Shown: one piece after another, positions 43,599-52,624 of the stretch
How positions within the stretch are numbered: position 1 is the stretch's first letter
Layout of the letters: each line of letters opens with the position of its first letter
Assembly (NCBI RefSeq): GCF_007005445.1
Contig: NZ_CP041387.1
Location: 3,063,001-3,127,000 of the forward strand
Length of the DNA stretch: 64,000 nucleotides
Source: Rhodopseudomonas palustris
GTDB taxonomy: Bacteria; Pseudomonadota; Alphaproteobacteria; Rhizobiales; Xanthobacteraceae
Direction of reading: 5' to 3'
The notes under the pieces: generated by a model
What the model saw: only the letters and a program-made list of their open reading frames with translations
Databases searched by the model: none
What the model was told of the DNA's origin: nothing
Program-made: the position numbers and the translations under genes

Positions 43599-45971
43599 CT
43601 ACACAACGGGTCCGGCGCGATGGCTGCCGCCGCGCAGCCGGTGCGCGACACTGATCAGCCACATCGCGGTCGGGCGCAGGATGAACAAGTCGGCGATCAG
43701 CGCCGCCACCATCGCGAACGCGCTGAGCCAGCCGAACAGCCGCAGCGACGGCAGGTCCGAGAACACCGTGACGCCGAGCCCGCAGGCCAGCACCACCGTG
43801 GTGAGGATCAGCGCCGGACCGACCAGCACGGTGGCGCGCTCGACCGCAAGCCCGGCGCTGACGCCGGGCGTACTCTCCAGCCGCAGCCGGTTGAGGAAGT
43901 GAATGGTGGCCGACAGGCCGAGGCCGAACGACACCGTCAGTGCCACCACGCTGGCAAATTGCAGCCCCTCCCCCATCAGCCACAGCAGCGTGCCGGACAG
44001 CACCACCGGGAAGATGCCCGGCAGCAGGCAGGCCAGCATCACCACGACCGAGCGGAACGCGAGGCCGATGAACACCGCCACCATCACGAACTCGATGGTG
44101 AGGCCATGGTTGAGCTTGGAGATCATATCGGCGCTGTTGCGCGCGGCGATCGCCGACAAGCCGGTGACCGCGACCTCGTAACCCGGATTGGCCGCGCGGA
44201 CCGCGTCGAGCGCGTGATCGAGCCGTTGCACCACCGGGAGGATTTCGCTGGAATCCAGATCCGGCACGCGGCCCGAGACCACCACCGCGGTTTGATCCTC
44301 GGACAGGAAGCGACGCACCAGGTTCGGCGGCAGCAGGTCGACATATTCCTTCAGCGTGTCGACGCTGGTGGTATGCGCCTTCTCGGCAAGCCAGCGGCGC
44401 AGCGTTTCGATCGACCAGACGTTGCCGACGCCCGCCTGCTTTTCGACGGTGGCGTGAACCTCGGCGATGATCTGCAGGGTCCGGGGCGAATACAGCGTCT
44501 CGCCCTTGGGGAATTCGATCAGCACGTCGATCGGATTCGCGCCGGTGAGCTTGGCGTCGAGCCGATCGCTGGCCTGCATCGCCTGCTCCTTGTCGGGCAC
44601 CTGATCGGCCAGACGGTAGCGCGGCTCCAGATTGGCGTAGATCACCGACAGCCCGCCGACCACCAGCAGTGCCAGCAGGCTGAACAGCCCGGGGCGGCCG
44701 ACCATCCGCACCGCGATGAAGGCGCAGAACCGCCGCAGCACGTTGACGCCGAGATCCGCGCTCTGGAATTTGGCCGCGAAGGCTTCCTCGTGGCGCACCA
44801 GCAGCACGCCGAACACCGGCACCAGCGTCAGCACCGCCACCAGCGCCAGCACGGTGGCGAGCAGGCCGGCCTCACCGAACGCGCGGATCAGATCGGAACT
44901 GGAGAACTGCAGCGCGATGAAGGAAATGCCGGCGGTGGCATGGGTCAGCACGCAGGCCGGGCCGACCACCAGCACCGCGTTCTTGAATGCGGTGTATTTG
45001 TCCTCGCCGGCGATCAACCGGTCCCGTGCCGCAAAGGTGAGCTGCATCGAATCGGCAAAACTGATCACCATGATCAGCGGCGTCATCACGTTGAGGAACA
45101 TGTTGAGACTGAAACCGGCCCAGCCGAGCACGCCGAGCGCGAGCAGAATCGCCAGCAGCGGCGGAAACGCCGCCGCGATCATGAACGAGACCTTGCGGAA
45201 GAACAGGATGGCGATCACGCAGCCGGCGAGGATGCCGGCGATGTTGTAGATCAGCCCGTCGCGCTCGACCGCGTTGCGGATTTCGAGCTGCATCACCGGC
45301 ACGCCGGACAATTGCCGGCTGAGCCCCGAGCCGTCGAGATCGTCGGCCATGACTTTACGGACTTCGCCGATGGTGGCGCGCAGCCTGGTGTTGTCCGCCA
45401 CGACCTTGGGATCGAGCGACAGCACCACCAGCGCCAGCGTTCCGTCCTCGGACAACAGCTTGCCGCGAATGATCTCGTTGGTCTTCACCGTCTTGACTAA
45501 CTGATCGTAGGCTTCGCCTTCGGGCAGATCGGGCGGAAACAGCGCCGCCGGCAGCTTGCCGGGCTCGGGCGCCTGTCTGGCCGAAAACAGCGAGATCAGC
45601 CCGCGGACGCCGTCGATCAGTTGCAGATCGGTGACGGTGTCGCGCAGCTTTTCCAGATTGTCACGCGCCAGCAGCTCCTTGCCTTCGACCACCAGCAGTA
45701 CGTCGAACTCGGTCGAGGGGAAGCGCTGGGTGACCTCCTCGTATTGCTTGAACTCTTTGGTATCGGAGCGAAACAACTGGCTGAGTGAATCGTCGATCTT
45801 GATCCGCTCGATGCCGAACACCGCACCGACGATCAGCGCCAGCAAGACGATGCAGGACACCACCGGCGCGCGCAGCGGGATCAGCCCGAGTCGTTCGATG
45901 CCGAATGCGATGCTGAGCCGCTGCCGTTTCGAGGCCGCGGCTTCGGCGTGGTTCACGTTTCTATCCAGCAT
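43599..45971 (-). CDS. RND/MMPL-family exporter, HpnN-like paralogue
   Basis: This 790-residue inner-membrane protein has two MMPL modules. The first span is APVVSCIVLLALIVGAVFGIERI. Block one includes NIAGILAGCVIAILFFRKVSFMIAAAFPPLLAILLALGVLGWAGFSLNMFLNVMTPLIMVISFADSMQLTF, and block two includes LTIEFVMVAVFIGLAFRSVVVMLACLLPGIFPVVLSG. The signatures SFADSM and FGLGLSATIHFL replace the usual GxDY-type motifs. It is related to HpnN but distinct. It lies 207 bases downstream of eutC on the same strand, in the hopanoid neighbourhood. Lipid or hopanoid export is plausible, not shown. Confidence 0.82.
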   Translation of the reverse strand: MLDRNVNHAEAAASKRQRLSIAFGIERLGLIPLRAPVVSCIVLLALIVGAVFGIERIKIDDSLSQLFRSDTKEFKQYEEVTQRFPSTEFDVLLVVEGKELLARDNLEKLRDTVTDLQLIDGVRGLISLFSARQAPEPGKLPAALFPPDLPEGEAYDQLVKTVKTNEIIRGKLLSEDGTLALVVLSLDPKVVADNTRLRATIGEVRKVMADDLDGSGLSRQLSGVPVMQLEIRNAVERDGLIYNIAGILAGCVIAILFFRKVSFMIAAAFPPLLAILLALGVLGWAGFSLNMFLNVMTPLIMVISFADSMQLTFAARDRLIAGEDKYTAFKNAVLVVGPACVLTHATAGISFIALQFSSSDLIRAFGEAGLLATVLALVAVLTLVPVFGVLLVRHEEAFAAKFQSADLGVNVLRRFCAFIAVRMVGRPGLFSLLALLVVGGLSVIYANLEPRYRLADQVPDKEQAMQASDRLDAKLTGANPIDVLIEFPKGETLYSPRTLQIIAEVHATVEKQAGVGNVWSIETLRRWLAEKAHTTSVDTLKEYVDLLPPNLVRRFLSEDQTAVVVSGRVPDLDSSEILPVVQRLDHALDAVRAANPGYEVAVTGLSAIAARNSADMISKLNHGLTIEFVMVAVFIGLAFRSVVVMLACLLPGIFPVVLSGTLLWLMGEGLQFASVVALTVSFGLGLSATIHFLNRLRLESTPGVSAGLAVERATVLVGPALILTTVVLACGLGVTVFSDLPSLRLFGWLSAFAMVAALIADLFILRPTAMWLISVAHRLRGGSHRAGPVV

Positions 45972-46178
45972 GCGCTATCCGTCCTGTCGATCGCTCGCCG
46001 TCGTAGCGAAACTTCCCGGCACCAATGCGACACGGTCGCCCGACCGCCGATTTGTCCGGAAGACAACGGCAGTTCACCCTGCGCAGAAGCTCGCGACGGC
46101 AATTTGCCGTTGCGGTCGCGGCTTGGAACCGGAATGCACCAGATTCGCGGCGCAGAGGCGAGTTTTCCCGCCGGCTGA

Positions 46179-46946
46179 TCAAGGCGGCGGCAGTGACGGC
46201 ACCGGGTCACCGCTTTCGTCCTTGAGCGCAATGCCGGTCGCCTGCCGGGCCAGTCCCTCGCGCACCAGCCAGGCGATCTTGTGCGCCGCCTCGTCCGGCG
46301 AAATCCCGGCGGCGTGCACGTTCGACACGCAGTTGCGGTCGGCGTCGGTGAGACCGGGCCGCGGGCCGAACGTCAGATAGGCGCCGAGGCTGGCCGGCGC
46401 CGACAGGCCGGGGCGTTCGCCGATCAGCACCACCACCAGCCGGGCGCCGAGCGCGGCGCCGATCTCGTCGCCGAGTGCCACCCGGGCGCCGGTGGCCACC
46501 ACCGCAGCCCCGATGCCGATCCGTGCCGCGGCCAGCCGCGGCAGCAGATGCCGCACCACCGCGACCGCCTGCGCCGCCACCGCGACCGGCGACAGGCCGT
46601 CGCCGATCACCAGCGCGACATCGGCGGCCTTCGCCGCTCCGTCCAGGACTGCGCGCGACGCCGGATCGAGCTGTCGGCCGAGGTCGGGCCGGGCAAGGTA
46701 CTCTCGCCGATCACCGGCACGGCTGGCGACCTGGAGCGCCGGCAAGCCGAGCGCCTGCAACTCGCTCACCATGGCACCGGCGTCGAATACGGCATGGACC
46801 GCGTCGCGGGCGCGAGCGTGGGCCAGAGTGAAATCGAGCAGCGCCTCGGTCGGCAGGCTGGCGCCGGCGCGGCCGAGCGCGACGCGGGCCGGAGTGAGAG
46901 AGCGCAACTCGGCGAGCGAGCGCGGTGGCGTGGCGGGAGAGTTCAT
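46179..46946 (-). CDS. eutC: Ethanolamine ammonia-lyase small subunit
   Basis: This 255-residue small subunit of the adenosylcobalamin-dependent enzyme splits ethanolamine to acetaldehyde and ammonia. Family blocks are [88 protein letters not shown] and [38 protein letters not shown]. It lies six bases downstream of hpnP, so the two are translationally linked, while its partner eutB is upstream of hpnP. No microcompartment or aldehyde dehydrogenase genes are nearby. Confidence 0.93.
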   Translation of the reverse strand: MNSPATPPRSLAELRSLTPARVALGRAGASLPTEALLDFTLAHARARDAVHAVFDAGAMVSELQALGLPALQVASRAGDRREYLARPDLGRQLDPASRAVLDGAAKAADVALVIGDGLSPVAVAAQAVAVVRHLLPRLAAARIGIGAAVVATGARVALGDEIGAALGARLVVVLIGERPGLSAPASLGAYLTFGPRPGLTDADRNCVSNVHAAGISPDEAAHKIAWLVREGLARQATGIALKDESGDPVPSLPPP

Positions 46947-46952
46947 CGCGGT

Positions 46953-48539
46953 CTATTCGGCCGGCACCGCAGCTTCGCGCAGGCGCAGCGAGTAGTTCGA
47001 AGCGTTGGCGTTGCCGTGCGAGGCCTCGCGCGCGTAGATGATCAGATGGTGCGCCACCACCATCACCGACAGGAAATATTCGAGCTCGCCGCGGACCAGC
47101 CGGGTCAGCGCGAACTTCCAGAACGACGCCTTGTAGTCGCCCTTGATGCCGATCCGCCAGACGATGTTCCTGAACATCACCAGGGCGCGCTTGATATTGG
47201 CTTTGGAGGCCCGCTGCGGCGTCGCCGGCAGCTTCAGCCGGTGCGTATAGGCGTTGCGGATCTGATGGTCGTAACGCGCCAATAGCGCCGCCGGCTGGTA
47301 GGCGCGGGTCATGCAGGTCTTCCACATCGACACTACGTCGTCATAGGGCATCAGGAAGTCGACATTGGAATCGCGGGACTCGTCGTGCACCAGCCGGCCC
47401 TCGCGCTCCAGCCGGTCCCACAGCGGCGTCTTCGGCAGCGCCTGCAGCAGATTGATCGTCAGCAGCGGGATCTGCGACTGGTCGATGAATTTCAACAGGA
47501 AGTTGCCGGTCTGCGGCGTGTCGGTGTCGAGCCCGAGAATGATGCCCGACACCACCTCGATCCCGTAGCTGCCGATGGTGCGCACGCCTTCCAGGATCGG
47601 GACCATCATGTTGTGGTCCTTGTGCATCGCCTTCAGCGCGGTCGGGTCCGGCGTCTCGATGCCGACGAAGATCGTGCAGAAATACGCTTCGCGCATCAGT
47701 TCGAGGATCTCGGGCCGCTTGGCGATGTTCAGCGTCGCCTCGCAGGCGAGTTGCAACGCGAAGCCGGTGCGCTTCTGCCATTCGACCAGATGCGGCAAGA
47801 GGTCGAGCGCCGCCTTGCGGTTGCCGATGAAATTGTCGTCGACGAAATACACCGAACCGCGAATGCCGCACTCGACCATACGGTCGAGTTCGGTGATGAT
47901 CTGCTCCGGCGTCTTCAGTCGCGGGTTGCGGCCGTACAGACCGGGAATGTCGCAGAATTCGCACTGATACGGGCAGCCCGACGAATACTGGATGCTACCG
48001 AGCAGATATTTGCTGCACTCCGCCAGCTCGTAGGCGGGGATCGGAAACAGCGCCATGTCGAGGCGGTCTTCGGTGGTGAACACGATCTGCCGCTTCGGCC
48101 GCGCCACGTCGTGCGCCAGCCTGGCAATCAGTTGATCGGTGGCGTCGCCGAGTTCGCCGACATGCAGATAGTCGAAATTCGGATAGTAGTCCGGGCAGGC
48201 GCTGACCGACGGGCCGCCGAGCGCCACCGGCAGATCGAAGGCGTGGGCCCGATTGCAGATGTCGTTCATTTGCTGCCGCTGGATATGCATGCCGCTGACG
48301 AACACCGCATCGGCCCAGGCGAAATCGTCGTCGCTGGCAGGGCGGATGTTCTCGTCGACGAAGCGGACCGACCATTCCTCCGGCAGATAGGCGGCAATCA
48401 GCAGCAGCCCCTGCGGCGGCATGAACGCCGCGACGCCGTCCATCAACGGATAGGAGTGCTGGAACGTACCGAACGACTTGGTGTAACGCGGGAAGACACA
48501 CAGAATACGACGACTGGTCTGCCCGGATTCGGCTTTCAT
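46953..48539 (-). CDS. hpnP: B12-binding radical SAM hopanoid C-2 methylase HpnP
   Basis: This 528-residue class B radical SAM methylase makes 2-methylhopanoids. The N-terminal half is a cobalamin-binding domain (RILCVFPRYTKSFGTFQHSYPLMDGVAAFMPPQGLLLIAAYLPEEWSVRFVDENI, then LPVALGGPSVSACPDYYP). The radical SAM core starts at SSGCPYQCEFCDIPGLYGRNPR with Cys189, Cys193 and Cys196. The frame opens to 48629, but ATG 48537-48539 follows GGGGAAAG and gives the normal HpnP N-terminus. It is inserted between eutB and eutC. A candidate EcfG promoter lies upstream. The position between eut genes is as described for R. palustris. Confidence 0.93.
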   Translation of the reverse strand: MKAESGQTSRRILCVFPRYTKSFGTFQHSYPLMDGVAAFMPPQGLLLIAAYLPEEWSVRFVDENIRPASDDDFAWADAVFVSGMHIQRQQMNDICNRAHAFDLPVALGGPSVSACPDYYPNFDYLHVGELGDATDQLIARLAHDVARPKRQIVFTTEDRLDMALFPIPAYELAECSKYLLGSIQYSSGCPYQCEFCDIPGLYGRNPRLKTPEQIITELDRMVECGIRGSVYFVDDNFIGNRKAALDLLPHLVEWQKRTGFALQLACEATLNIAKRPEILELMREAYFCTIFVGIETPDPTALKAMHKDHNMMVPILEGVRTIGSYGIEVVSGIILGLDTDTPQTGNFLLKFIDQSQIPLLTINLLQALPKTPLWDRLEREGRLVHDESRDSNVDFLMPYDDVVSMWKTCMTRAYQPAALLARYDHQIRNAYTHRLKLPATPQRASKANIKRALVMFRNIVWRIGIKGDYKASFWKFALTRLVRGELEYFLSVMVVAHHLIIYAREASHGNANASNYSLRLREAAVPAE

Positions 48540-48632
48540 CGAACTTTCCCCGCGAACGACACGCTGTCCGTGTTGGTTGCGGCGATCGTCGGCACGGTTC
48601 GACCGCCGGCCCCAAAACGGCAAGTCCAATAC

Positions 48633-48657
48633 AACTGCGCGACTTCCGACCGGTTCC
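48633..48657 (-). promoter_or_regulatory. Candidate EcfG-type promoter of hpnP
   Basis: Reading leftward, GGAAC (48653-48657), 16 bases, then AGTT (48633-48636), one mismatch from the CGTT consensus. It lies 94 bases before the hpnP start, in the 225-base gap after eutB. EcfG control of hpnP is known in R. palustris, which supports the call. Confidence 0.6.
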
Positions 48658-48764
48658 CCGCGGCTGCAAAAATCTCGCCCGGATCAGGCGCGCGATGCGC
48701 GATCTAACCACGACCGCAATCGAGCGGCCAGCGTTTCTTGACCGGTTTTCGGTCGAGGACACGA

Positions 48765-50147
48765 TCAGGCAATCAGCCGTGCGGCGATTTCCGGCAGCAG
48801 GGCACCATCGGTCAACGGGCGACGATCGGGGCCGGCGAAACCGGCGCGCACCAGCCAGTCGTCGAATTCCGGCGCGCGCTTCAATCCGAGCAGATCGCGG
48901 ACATAGAGCGCATCGTGAAAAGACGTCGACTGATAGTTCAGCATGACGTCGTCGGCGCCGGGCACACCCATGATGAAATTGACGCCGGCGGCTGCGAGCA
49001 GCGTCAGCAGCGTGTCCATGTCGTCCTGATCGGCCTCGGCATGGTTGGTGTAGCAGATGTCGACGCCGAGCGGCAGGCCGAGCAGCTTGCCGCAGAAATG
49101 ATCCTCGAGGCCGGCGCGCACGATCTGCTTGCCGTCGTAAAGATATTCCGGGCCGATGAAGCCGACAACGCTGTTGACCAGCAGCGGCGAGAACGCCCGC
49201 GCCACCGCGTAGGCGCGCGCCTCGCAGGTCTGCTGATCGACGCCGTGATGGGCGTTCGCCGACAACGCCGAGCCCTGGCCGGTCTCGAAATACATCACGT
49301 TGTCGCCGAGCGTGCCGCGCTTCTGCGCCAGCGTCGCCTGATGCGCTTCGGCGAGCAATGCCAGATCGATGCCGAAGCTGCGATTGGCCGCCTCCGTGCC
49401 GGCGATCGACTGGAACGTCAGATCGACCGGCGCGCCCTGCTCGATCAGCCGCAGCGTGGTGGTGACGTGGGTGAGCACGCAGCCCTGCGTCGGGATCGCC
49501 AATCGCGCGATGATGTCGTCGAGCAGCCGCACCAACTGGCCGAGCACCGCCGGATCGTCGCTGGCCGGATTGATGCCGATGCAGGCGTCGCCGGCGCCGA
49601 GCAGCAGGCCGTCGAGAATGGATGCGGTGATGCCGCGGGCATCGTCGAACGGATGGTTGGGCTGCAGCCGGACGCTCATCCGTCCCGGCAACCCGATGGT
49701 GTTGCGGAAACGCGTGACCACGCTGCACTTCTTCGCCACCAGGATCAGATCCTGATTGCGCATCAGCTTCGACACCGCGGCGACCATTTCGGGCATCAAC
49801 CCAGGCGCCAGCGCGGCGAGCGCCGCCGGCGTCGCGGCGTCCGACAGCAGCCAGTCGCGGAAGCCGCCGACGGTGAGCGAGGCCACCGGCGCGAACGCCG
49901 TCGCGTCGTGACGGTCGGCGATCAGCCGCGTCACTTCGTCGGCTTCGTAAGGGATCACCATTTCGGACAGGAATTGCCGCAGCGGCAGGTTCGCCAGCGC
50001 CATCCGCGCCGCAACCATCTGCTCGGCACTGTCGGCGGCAATGCCGGCGAGACGATCGCCGGAGCGCGGCGGGCTCGCCTTGGCGAGCAGGTCGCGCAGA
50101 TCCTCGAACACGAACGAGACGTTGCCGATGCTGTGGCGATAGATCAT
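48765..50147 (-). CDS. eutB: Ethanolamine ammonia-lyase large subunit
   Basis: This 460-residue large (catalytic, B12-binding) subunit has typical blocks: SVVTRFRNTIGLPGRMSVRLQPNHPFDDARGI, LLLGAGDACIGINPASD, AIPTQGCVLTHVTTTLRLIEQGAPVDLTFQSIAGTEAANRSFG, YFETGQGSALSANAHHGVDQQTCEARAYAVAR and GVDICYTNHAEADQDDMDTLLTLLAAAGVNFIMGVPGADDVMLNYQSTSFHD. ATG 50145-50147 (MIYRHSIGNVSFVFEDL) is chosen over the frame opening at 50198. The catalytic glutamate and arginine regions look intact. Confidence 0.94.
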   Translation of the reverse strand: MIYRHSIGNVSFVFEDLRDLLAKASPPRSGDRLAGIAADSAEQMVAARMALANLPLRQFLSEMVIPYEADEVTRLIADRHDATAFAPVASLTVGGFRDWLLSDAATPAALAALAPGLMPEMVAAVSKLMRNQDLILVAKKCSVVTRFRNTIGLPGRMSVRLQPNHPFDDARGITASILDGLLLGAGDACIGINPASDDPAVLGQLVRLLDDIIARLAIPTQGCVLTHVTTTLRLIEQGAPVDLTFQSIAGTEAANRSFGIDLALLAEAHQATLAQKRGTLGDNVMYFETGQGSALSANAHHGVDQQTCEARAYAVARAFSPLLVNSVVGFIGPEYLYDGKQIVRAGLEDHFCGKLLGLPLGVDICYTNHAEADQDDMDTLLTLLAAAGVNFIMGVPGADDVMLNYQSTSFHDALYVRDLLGLKRAPEFDDWLVRAGFAGPDRRPLTDGALLPEIAARLIA

Positions 50148-50209
50148 GGCGTTCCCGGCGCGGGTGCTGCGAGCGCAGCGCAGGCCGGAGGCTAGCAAAG
50201 CCGTGCGCG

Positions 50210-51916
50210 TCAGGCGACCCGCACGGTTGCGAGAAATTTAGCCACCTCGGCGCGTAGCCGGTTGTTCTCGCCGGACAGCATCTGTGCCGAGGTCAGCACC
50301 TCGTCCGATGCCGCCCCGGTGTCGGCGGCGCCGCGGTTGACGTTGCCGATACTGGCCGCAACCTGATTGGTGCCGATCGCGGCCTGCTGCACGCTGCGGG
50401 CGATCTCCTGGGTGGCAGAGCCCTGCTCACCGACCGACGCCGCGATGGTCGACGAAATATGGGCGATCTTGCCGATGGTGCCGCCGATCTCCTTGATGGC
50501 CACCACCGACTCCTGGGTTGCGGCCTGCATCTCGGCGATCTGCGCGCTGATTTCGTCGGTGGCTTTCGCGGTTTGCTCGGCCAGCGCCTTGACCTCCTGC
50601 GCCACCACGGCGAAGCCGCGGCCGGCCTCGCCGGCGCGGGCGGATTCGATGGTGGCATTGAGCGCCAAGAGATTGGTCTGGCCGGCGATCGTGGTGATGA
50701 GCTGGGTGACGTCGCCGATCCGGGCGGCGGCCTGCGCCAGCTTGGCGATCCGGGCATCGGTCTGTTCGGCCTGCTGCACCGCCTGGTCGGCAATCTTACG
50801 GGACTCGCTGACCTGGCGGCTGATCTCCTCGACCGAAGCGGTCATCTGTTCGGTGGCGGAGGCCACCGACTGCACGTTGTTCGAGGTCTGCGACGATGCC
50901 GCCGCCACCGTGGTGGCAAGCTGCTGGGTCTCGGCGCTACCCTTGGCGAGCGCGCCGGCGGAGGCTTCCAGCGCCTGCGACGCGATGCCGACCTGCTCGA
51001 CAATCTGGCCGACCGCGGCCTCGAAACTGTCGGCGAGTTGACGCAGCTCGGCGCGCCGGGCATCGGCGGCCTCGCGATCCTGACGCTGGCGTTCGACCTG
51101 CTCGCGCTCCGCCTTGGCGACCGCCTGAACCTTGAACTCCTCCACCGCACGGGCCATCTGGCCGACCTCGTCGCCGCGTTCGAGCCCGGGCAACTGCACC
51201 TCGAAATTACCGGACGCCAGCTCGCGCATCGCGCCGCTCATCGCCACCACCGGGCGGGCGATGCCGCGGCCGATCAGGAACGAGAACGCGACACCGACCA
51301 ATGACGCCACCGCCAGCACGCTGCCGAGCACCCATTGCTCGCGATCGAGCGCGATGCCGGTCTGGGCGATCTCGCGGTCGCGCATGTCGGCCGTCGACAG
51401 AATGAGATCGCTGATCTGCCGGTCGATCTCGCCGAAACTCTTCTCCGCGCTCTTGATGAACAGCATCGCCGAGCCGGCGTCACCGTCAGCCATCTCGATC
51501 GCGTTCCTGGCCTGCTTCTGATAGGCGGCGACCGCCGCCTTCAATTTCTGGAACGCCGGCTTGGCGGCGTCGGCGCCGATCGCCTTCTCGACCTCGCCGA
51601 GCGCGGCCGGAATCTGGCCGATTCCGGCGGCGGCTTCCTTGATGACCGTGGTCAGCTTGGCCGCGTCGGTCTCGTTCGCCGCAGTCGCGGCCATCCGGTA
51701 CAGCTTGGCGTGCGCGGTCCAGGCGATATTGTTGAGATCGGCGGCGAGCTCCGACAGCCTGACCGGCCCGGACACCAGCCTGTCGACGTTCTGCTGGTTG
51801 GTGCGCAGCGACTGCAGCGCGAACGCCCCGATGGCAATCATCACCACGACGAGAAATGCCGGAGCAAGCTGGACCTTCCACGACAAACCGATGTGTTTGA
51901 TCCAGCTTCTCATCAA
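50210..51916 (-). CDS. Methyl-accepting chemotaxis protein
   Basis: This 568-residue transducer has a first membrane span near residues 12-32 ([23 protein letters not shown]) and a periplasmic four-helix-type sensor ([36 protein letters not shown]). A second span follows near 192-212 ([23 protein letters not shown]), then a HAMP domain and the signalling domain with the conserved tip [41 protein letters not shown]. The tip reads [20 protein letters not shown], as in active receptors. There is no C-terminal CheR-binding pentapeptide. It lies 50 bases after the Cache-protein gene and 62 bases before eutB, all on one strand. Confidence 0.93.
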   Translation of the reverse strand: MMRSWIKHIGLSWKVQLAPAFLVVVMIAIGAFALQSLRTNQQNVDRLVSGPVRLSELAADLNNIAWTAHAKLYRMAATAANETDAAKLTTVIKEAAAGIGQIPAALGEVEKAIGADAAKPAFQKLKAAVAAYQKQARNAIEMADGDAGSAMLFIKSAEKSFGEIDRQISDLILSTADMRDREIAQTGIALDREQWVLGSVLAVASLVGVAFSFLIGRGIARPVVAMSGAMRELASGNFEVQLPGLERGDEVGQMARAVEEFKVQAVAKAEREQVERQRQDREAADARRAELRQLADSFEAAVGQIVEQVGIASQALEASAGALAKGSAETQQLATTVAAASSQTSNNVQSVASATEQMTASVEEISRQVSESRKIADQAVQQAEQTDARIAKLAQAAARIGDVTQLITTIAGQTNLLALNATIESARAGEAGRGFAVVAQEVKALAEQTAKATDEISAQIAEMQAATQESVVAIKEIGGTIGKIAHISSTIAASVGEQGSATQEIARSVQQAAIGTNQVAASIGNVNRGAADTGAASDEVLTSAQMLSGENNRLRAEVAKFLATVRVA

Positions 51917-51966
51917 CGATGTCCCGATATCGATTCAGCAGCGTTCGACGGTGACGTGGGTAGACG

Positions 51967-52422
51967 TCACATCTTGTAGACGCCCGCGCAGACGGCCGTG
52001 TTGTCGAGCCGTTCGCAGTACATCTCCTTGGGTTCGACCTTCTTGCTGACCGGATTGACGAATTTGTAATCCTGCCAGAACGACGGCTGCTTGGCGGCGA
52101 GTTCGACGCGCTCCTTGACGTAGAGCTTGCCGTCGACATCCTGCGCTTCGATCATGTCCTTGCCGATGAACTTGGCGTTGGCGCCGTGCGCCAGCACCTT
52201 ACCGTCGAGCTGATAGACCACGACGTAGAGGTCGTCCTTGACGAACGGGCCGGCGCGATCGCTGATTGCCGGGTAAGTCTTGTCCGCACCGTCGGATTTG
52301 ATCGCGGCCACGGCCTTCTTGACCATCGCGACGGCATCATCCTTGCTGGCTTCGGCGATCGCGGGAGCGGCGGCGAAAGCCGTGACGGTCGCGGCGGCGA
52401 TAGCGATGATGTGCTTGTTCAT
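51967..52422 (-). CDS. Secreted single-Cache-domain protein
   Basis: This 151-residue periplasmic protein has signal peptide MNKHIIAIAAATVTAFAAAPAIA. One Cache (sCache_2-like) domain follows: DDAVAMVKKAVAAIKSDGADKTYPAISDRAGPFVKDDLYVVVYQLDGKVLAHGANAKFIGKDMIEAQDVDGKLYVKERVELAAKQPSFWQDYKFVNPVSKKVEPKEMY. It has no membrane anchor or signalling domain. AGGAGGACATACTCC precedes ATG 52420-52422. It is probably cotranscribed with the chemotaxis receptor 50 bases downstream and may present a small ligand to it. Free-standing Cache proteins beside receptors are known, but their role is mostly inferred. Confidence 0.85.
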   Translation of the reverse strand: MNKHIIAIAAATVTAFAAAPAIAEASKDDAVAMVKKAVAAIKSDGADKTYPAISDRAGPFVKDDLYVVVYQLDGKVLAHGANAKFIGKDMIEAQDVDGKLYVKERVELAAKQPSFWQDYKFVNPVSKKVEPKEMYCERLDNTAVCAGVYKM

Positions 52423-52498
52423 GGAGTATGTCCTCCTGAGAAGGGCTCGGGGCTTCCTGACGCAATCACCCTGACGCTCAAACGCGAACGTAGTGTTA

Positions 52499-52518
52499 AA
52501 CAACCACCTCGGGTTGTT
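52499..52518. promoter_or_regulatory. Inverted repeat upstream of the Cache-protein gene
   Basis: The arms AACAACC (52499-52505) and GGTTGTT (52512-52518) are exact inverses, 77 bases before the Cache-protein start and in the gap before the transglutaminase gene. A possible operator. Confidence 0.4.
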
Positions 52519-52624
52519 ACCAGTCGGTCGACGGGAGAATCCATAACTAACTGGCATAGTTGCCATTTTTGCAGCAGTCGGATCGAGACCGAACCTGCGA
52601 GACGACCAACGGCTGTCCGATTGG

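Noticed and set aside
43554..45500. Open frame of about 650 residues opposite the RND exporter
   Set aside because: The composition (H, R, Q, D rich) is that of an antisense shadow; the minus-strand gene has clear membrane spans and family motifs.
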